NCBI RefSeq assembly: GCF_051014685.1
Contig: NC_135055.1
Location: forward strand, 14,186,001 to 14,250,000
Reading direction: 5' to 3'
Length of the DNA: 64,000 nucleotides
Origin: Ptiloglossa arizonensis
Lineage: Eukaryota; Arthropoda; Insecta; Hymenoptera; Colletidae
Part shown: one piece after another, positions 58,910 to 64,000 of the stretch
Numbering within the stretch: position 1 is the stretch's first letter
Layout of the letters: every line of letters begins with the position of its first letter
Notes under the pieces: model-generated
The model's input: the letters and a program-made list of their open reading frames with translations, nothing else
What the model was told of the DNA's origin: nothing
Database searches by the model: none
Program-made: the position numbers and the translations under genes

Positions 58910-59075
58910 AGCGCCAATTAAACGACACGCCCGGCGCTCAGATTCAATCAATCGTCACTTCGATTGTTCCGCTGGATGCAAATGCCGGCACACTTTTCAC
59001 CGAGCGCCCATTAAAAGGTATTCATGTATTCATGCAAATGCGGCCGTAAATTATGCGTTACGTTAGAAACGCGTA
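58910..59075. promoter_or_regulatory. Possible regulatory element with repeated octamers
   Basis: gatgcaaatgccgg (near 58976) and tcatgcaaatgcgg (near 59032) are two POU-type octamers in the same orientation about 56 bp apart, in non-repetitive sequence with gattcaatcaatcg, cattaaaaggtattcatg and gtaaattatgcg. No open frame crosses the whole block. Confidence 0.28.
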
Positions 59076-59560
59076 CGTCGAAGTACGTGATTCAGTGTAC
59101 AGTGAGATATTATTGAGTCCGGGGTTAGGTCGTTTCGTTGGTAGACCCGGCACATTCGCGGTGAATATTATTGCACGGAGTAAGTTGTGCATAATTACGA
59201 ACTTGGGAATCGTGCGTGAAACTGAACGCAAGAGAGCCCGAACTTTCGGAACCATTAGCTCGAAAGAACCTCTAAACTTCCCTTAAGGAATGAAATAAAT
59301 TCATTGACCCCGCCACCCGCTGCGAAATTGTCCAAATTCTCGAACCTTAAGTCGCGTCCTTTCCTCCCCACCTTGCGAACCTTTAGAACAAACATTGATC
59401 TCGTCGTGTTCCTTCTTTCGAGATTAATTACACGATCATCGGTGAACGTGAGATTCGTCCAACAGACGAGAGTTCGATTGTAGCTGCTACGAAGAAGCTT
59501 ATTCCAATTAAGGTTATTTATACTTTTCCGCTATTCTTGATATACTTTTGTAACTTTTTC
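59076..59560. other. Non-coding, no gene seen
   Basis: Short frames on both strands at 59.05-59.29 kb. No splice or motif support. Confidence 0.35.
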
Positions 59561-59589
59561 ATTTTCTAACTCATTCGTATTTTGCGTAT

Positions 59590-59775
59590 TTCTCACGTCT
59601 CACTTATTTTTTAATTTAGTTACTTTTTTATTTTCGATATATTTATTGTTTAACGTTTACTTTCTTATCTCTTCATTTTTTAATTTTATTATTCTTTATT
59701 TTCGATACATTTATTGTTTAACGTTTACTTTCTTATCCCTTGATTTTTTAATTTTGTTAGATTTTTATTTTTAAT
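59590..59775. repeat. 68-bp tandem duplication, AT-rich
   Basis: attgtttaacgtttactttc starts at 59645 and 59713, preceded in both by tttattttcgata and followed by ttatc(t/c)ctt. Confidence 0.85.
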
Positions 59776-59779
59776 GTAT

Positions 59780-60190
59780 CTATAGCATCACACTGTTGCC
59801 TTTATTAATTCAACGTGTTTTCTTTCTTAATTTCTTAACTTTCTTTATTTCTTTTATTTCACATATTTATAGTTGTCTCACTGTTGCATTCACTTCCTCT
59901 TTTAAATTCCTAGTGTCCCTATTTACTCAAATTTTACATATTTATAGTGTTTCACTGTTACATTATGTCAATTCAACATACTTCCTCTCTTAAATTCTTA
60001 GTTATCTCGTTTACTCAAATTTCACACAACTGCAATGCCTCACTGTCAGATTATATTAATTCAACGTACATTCTCTCTTAAATTTTTAGTTATCTCATTT
60101 ACTCAAACTCCACGTATTCATAGCATCTCACTGTTGCATTGTGTTGATTCAACGTACTTCCTCCCTTAAGTTCTCAGTTTTCTCGTTTAC
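59780..60190. repeat. About 88-bp tandem repeat (5 diverged copies)
   Basis: tctcactgtt(g/a)cattatgt, then ttcaacgtacttcctctctt, aaattcttagttatctc and tttactcaaatt recur with spacing 74-88 bp (ctcactg-type marks at about 59790, 59877, 59951, 60039 and 60127). Confidence 0.85.
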
Positions 60191-60955
60191 TTATATTCAG
60201 TCACGTTTCCCATGTCCCGCCATTGTATCGAATTAATTTTGTTTATCGAAATTAGAAAAAGCACTTTAGTCGCGCCTTGCCTTTCCCGCGCAATCCACGG
60301 TGCATTTCGCTCGTTGTGTACACCTGTACACCAACGTGTAACAAAGACGTTGAATAAAATTTTAAAAATTGGAAAAAGCATCGGGAACGTTTAATCGAGG
60401 AAATTGGAAAATCCCAAGGTTTTTCGAAAGGCGATACCGATACGTTGTACCGGTCCACGTTCACTATTCTCGTTCGAGATTAGGTGAAACGATTTTCCTC
60501 GCAACAATGAGAGCTCGTTCTCACCTTCTCAATGGTTTTTAATCTATTCCCAAATGAGAACACTGAAACTTTATGGGTTAATGGGGTTCTCGCTTCTTTC
60601 GGGGAATTGATACTTATGGTACTTTCCTCTGTGGCCTCTCTATTTCCTTTTAGTATTTCTTGGAAGTAAATGGTGTTCCGGTTGGTACGTAGAGGAAGTG
60701 CTGTGATACTGTTTCGTCAGAACGTCCTCGAAATTGTATAAAGGCGTCCCGTTCCCAGAGGGATAGACAGATTCGATGGACCAGCGAAGGAACGAGCGAA
60801 GGATTTAACGGGAACGAACTGTTTCACAAGAAACGACAAAAGAGAATATAATTCTGCACAATGGATGACGAGTAATTTCTCTCTTCGCGCCAAGTTTCGA
60901 TCAATTTTTATCGATTCGTTATTTTCTATGTTGTTTCATAAATAGATACACCACT
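60191..60955. other. Non-coding, no gene seen
   Basis: Short frames on both strands at 60.19-60.46 kb. Nothing recognised. Confidence 0.4.
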
Positions 60956-60957
60956 TG

Positions 60958-61270
60958 GTATTGTATTTTTACCAATTCTGAAATGACAAACTTTTTCCCT
61001 CTTACAGTGAAAGTATACAAGTAGTATACAGTATATTATACAATATACAAGTATACAATATACAGAATATTACAGTATACAGTAGTGTAGAGTAGTATGC
61101 AGTGAAATTTTTACAAATACTGAATAGATAACAACTTTTTCACTTATACAGTGAAAATATACAAATAGATAGTATACACTAGACAGTATATTATTATGGT
61201 ATAGAATAGCGTATAGAGTGGTATACAGTGAAATTTTTACGAATACTGAAAAGACAACGAAAAATTCTTT
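60958..61270. repeat. About 125-bp repeat with TATACAG-rich core (3 copies)
   Basis: agtgaaatttttac, (a/g)aatactgaa and gacaac(t/g) recur around 61100 and 61226, with a degenerate first copy near 60970. Between them are irregular runs of gtatacagtat-type units. Confidence 0.8.
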
Positions 61271-61474
61271 CACCCTGGAAATTTACCTTTAGTACTTTTC
61301 TAATACGAATTTGATGAAAGTTTACGGTAACCGAATCTCGTAATCATAAATAAAATACAAATTATTGAATTGGCACTGTACACGAACATTTATCCGCAAG
61401 TGGAACGTTTCACGTATTCGACGAATCAAAGTTGATTTCTATTGGCTCGATTAAGAAATAAACGATGCTTGGTA

Positions 61475-61690
61475 ATAAATATTCCCCGTTTCGTAATTCC
61501 CTGCAACTTCTCCGCGTTTCGTAATTCGTTGTAAGTTTTTTTCGTTCGATAAATCTCTACAATTTGTTTCGTAATTCGTTGAAAATTTTCCTCCTTAGGT
61601 AATTTGTCATAATTTTTCCTCGTTTTGCAATTCATTATAAATTTTCATTGTACGGTAATTCGTTACAATTTTCACTCTCTGTGAAACAAA
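61475..61690. repeat. About 40-bp diverged tandem repeat (5 copies)
   Basis: gtttcgtaattc(g/c), a short gap and then a T-rich run (aattttc or agttttt) recurs at intervals of roughly 27-50 bp. Diverged but clear. Confidence 0.75.
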
Positions 61691-62170
61691 TATTTTACGA
61701 GCGAACGATCTAAAGGAAAAAATTATTCGCATTCGAGTTCAACAAAAATGTAACCGACTGTTAGCTCGAGGTAACATCGATGCACTTCGATCCTCGATGA
61801 TATCAAAGAAAGTTGAACGCATCGATAGCAATGCATATGTACGCTAACTGCACACTGCATGGTAGAAACAAATCCTTGGCTCGTATTACTTCCACGATCC
61901 CTCAACAGAATCCGCTCGATTTATCCCCAAAACCATCTTGGATGTATATCTATAGGCAATGCTATCGCATATTTCACGTACCGGAATATTCGGTCTCGAA
62001 AACTTACGACAATACAGGTCTCTTGAATATTTCACGAATATGGTTTTCGAAACGGAACATACCTTCTAATTGAATACAAAGTAGGAACAAGTAACGTCTT
62101 ACTGTATCTTTATTATATTCGATTGCCACGAGTATCTTTACGGATATCTTCTTCCCAACGAACGATCAAA
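61691..62170. other. Non-coding, no gene seen
   Basis: An 86-codon plus frame (61813-62073) has no motif or splice support. Confidence 0.35.
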
Positions 62171-62179
62171 CCTTCAAAT

Positions 62180-62545
62180 TGTGACATTACGATTTAATAA
62201 TCAATTTTAAATCCAATTGGATTCTTTTTTCTTCTCGTAAAATTCATTCGCATAAAACTTTCGAAATGTGACACTAAAATAATTTAATACAAACCTCTCA
62301 AGGACCATAAGTTAATCCAATTCGGTTTTAATTATGCGTGAAATTTTCTTTATTCGAATAAAGCATTGAAACAATTCAATAATCAATTTCGTATCTAATT
62401 GGATTCTTTTCTTTTCATAAAATTAATTCACATAAAAACTTCGAATGTGACATTGAAATAATTTAATATCGACCCTTTAAAGAGCTTAACCCAGTTAACT
62501 CGGTTTCGATTATACGTAAAATTCCCTTTATCCCGAGTTAAGTCG
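62180..62545. repeat. About 180-bp tandem duplication (2 copies)
   Basis: aatcaattt, then atc(c/t)aattggattctttt, cataaaa, tcgaa(a/-)tgtgaca, ataatttaata and a(a/g)ttcggtttt or actcggtttc, gattatacgt occurs from about 62199 and from about 62380. Confidence 0.85.
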
Positions 62546-63294
62546 ATCTTTTCGTATCGGTTGAATTTATACGAAACCCAGTATATACTCGTACGATTAG
62601 ACGTTACTTCTTTGGTTTTCGCGACCGTAGTAGAACTTCGGTCGATTACGTGCTTTGGGTTTTACGTTACGTTAAGTAAAATAAAGGTACGATGCATTGT
62701 GTACGTATGTACGTGAATAATATAATATAATACTGTTTGTGCATGCTAAAATTCTACAATGTCGTACTCATTTATCTGCAATATATTCGATAAAGAAAGT
62801 TACATATTTAAGAAAATATAATAAACCTTGAAGTTACCCATTTTATTATAATTCGTACAAACGAATTAACTCGGTTGAGAAATTTAGTAATTTTTAAAGA
62901 GATGATACTTTCTAATACAATAACCATTTTGTTGTTTCAACCATAAGATTGGGCATGATAGTTAGATAATAGAAAAAATTCGGGAATTTTTTACCAACTT
63001 TCGTAAAATAATTTAATTTCTCGTCAAATGTAACGCACAGAACTATTTGAATTCTAGAAAATAATTCGAAATTATTTTACGCATAATATATACTCCGGGA
63101 AATTGTTTCGAGACAAGACACATTATAAAATTACAAAATTCGAGGAAGAAAGAAAAGTGGTAGAATAATTTAATTCTTGTATAAAGAAAATGAAAAGGTA
63201 ACCGAGATCGCTTTGTTATTAAACTTTCGTTTAACGTACCCACGCAGGCAACGATTAATTCAAACTGTAACGTGCGTCATTATTCTCTAAACAA
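62546..63294. other. AT-rich non-coding, no gene seen
   Basis: No array, exon or RNA feature recognised. Confidence 0.4.
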
Positions 63295-63690
63295 TTGGCA
63301 CGGGTGTCCAGTTATGTTGGATTAAAATTGCAAGCGTCCATTGTCCCGAAAATATTGCACAAACGAAATGCGAGAAAATTACACCGTAGCTTGGAATGTC
63401 CACTTCGTTCAACGTACTCGAGAAACGTGAAACAAGAATTTCTGACGCGTTTATACCCCCGAAGTGCAAAATCGAGTGCCGCGCGCATACAGAGCGTGTT
63501 ATACGAGACAAGTGTCGTGCTCGATATTCAAAATATGGCACGCAGCTACCTGTACGTCTCTGTTGATGAACGTCTGGTTTACTTTGTTCGTCCCGGAGTT
63601 TCGTTTACTCTGGTTAGGGATTTCAAATCAAAATTAGCAGAACGAGGCAACGAAGCGTTAGAAATTTACAGACATTACAGCCATTCGTAG
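63295..63690 (+). CDS. Stop-free frame, 131 codons, hypothetical
   Basis: The frame opens with TTG, not ATG; the first internal ATG lies about 80 codons in (near 63535). The C-terminal half (for example VSFTLVRDFKSKLAERGNEA) is fairly protein-like and the block is GC-richer than its flanks. The minus strand is open for 84 codons over the same part. No domain, splice signal or start context supports a gene. A decayed coding fragment or exon is possible. Confidence 0.12.
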   Translation: MARVSSYVGLKLQASIVPKILHKRNARKLHRSLECPLRSTYSRNVKQEFLTRLYPRSAKSSAARIQSVLYETSVVLDIQNMARSYLYVSVDERLVYFVRPGVSFTLVRDFKSKLAERGNEALEIYRHYSHS

Positions 63691-63699
63691 ACACTGTCG

Positions 63700-64000
63700 C
63701 GTACAACGTACAGCTTCTCGAACACTGCAAATGACTAGCAAAATCGCGAAGAAATATTCGCAATTGAGAATTTGCAATATGTACAATTAACGCACAGCTT
63801 CTCGAACATTGCAAATGACTAGTAAAATCGTAAAGAAATATTCGTATTCAGAATTTGTAATGTATACAATGAACGCACAGCTTTTTGAACATTGCAAATG
63901 ACTAGCAAAATCGTGAAGAAATATTCGCAATTGAGAATTTGCAATATGTACAATTAACGAAGAGCTTTTCGAACATTGCAAATAACTAGCAAAATCGTGA
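63700..64000. repeat. 84-bp tandem repeat running off the window
   Basis: cgcacagcttctcgaaca(t/c)tg, then caaatgactagcaaaatcg, aagaaatattcg and gaatttgcaatatgtacaat recurs at 63708, 63791, 63874 and 63958, a period of 83-84 bp. The array continues beyond the right edge, so its true length is unknown. Confidence 0.93.

Noticed and set aside
1..64000. rRNA, tRNA, spliceosomal RNA, telomeric TTAGG repeats and familiar insect microRNA seeds
   Set aside because: Scanned by eye on both strands without a hit. Absence is not proven without a covariance-model search.

Overview
This window reads as non-coding nuclear DNA of a eukaryote, most likely an insect. The base composition (AT-rich overall, with CpG kept at normal or high frequency and local GC-rich blocks) and the many unrelated short tandem arrays would suit a hymenopteran (bee, ant or wasp). 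That is an inference from style, not from an identified gene. No open frame could be matched to a known host protein. Nothing looks prokaryotic: no operons, no dense coding, and no rRNA or tRNA that I could find by eye.

Layout. 1-9 kb: non-coding DNA with an 81-bp duplication, a 30-bp minisatellite (3.45-3.90 kb), a GC-rich block with a possible exon (4.5-5.3 kb), a 63-bp repeat, a ~169-bp duplication, and a GC-rich block with a promoter-like signal and a possible first exon (8.4-8.7 kb). 9-21 kb: mostly featureless, with a possible exon at 14.2 kb, a GATA/TATA cluster at 15.5 kb, a 30-bp array at 17.2-17.6 kb and a GC-rich block at 17.7-18.4 kb. 21-28 kb: the richest repeat section, with a 19/38-bp minisatellite, a 189-bp repeat, a ~1.8-kb array of a diverged ~150-bp unit, and 30-bp and ~150-175-bp repeats. 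28-43 kb: AT-rich DNA with small duplications, two perfect or near-perfect hairpins, 124-bp, 70-bp, 28-bp and 29-bp arrays, and a long stop-free GC-rich block at 33.7-34.6 kb. 43.3-44.3 kb: the one recognisable mobile element, a decayed Tc1/mariner-superfamily copy with matching ends and transposase remains on the minus strand. 45-47 kb: a possible 21-nt micro-exon and a possible terminal exon on the plus strand. 47-64 kb: more arrays (~31, ~200, 9, 40, 79, ~260, 158, ~88, ~125 and 84 bp) separated by blocks that look like regulatory DNA (CRE plus CArG at 50.6 kb, octamer-rich blocks at 56.0 and 59.0 kb).

In short, this is probably part of a large intergenic region or a giant intron: about two dozen independent tandem arrays, few transposon traces, and islands of complex sequence that could be conserved regulatory elements or isolated exons. 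I do not see a convincing new biological system. The items most worth checking are the mariner relic, the orientation-switching 40-bp array, the candidate exons and the octamer blocks. All gene-like calls are low confidence because no search could be run.
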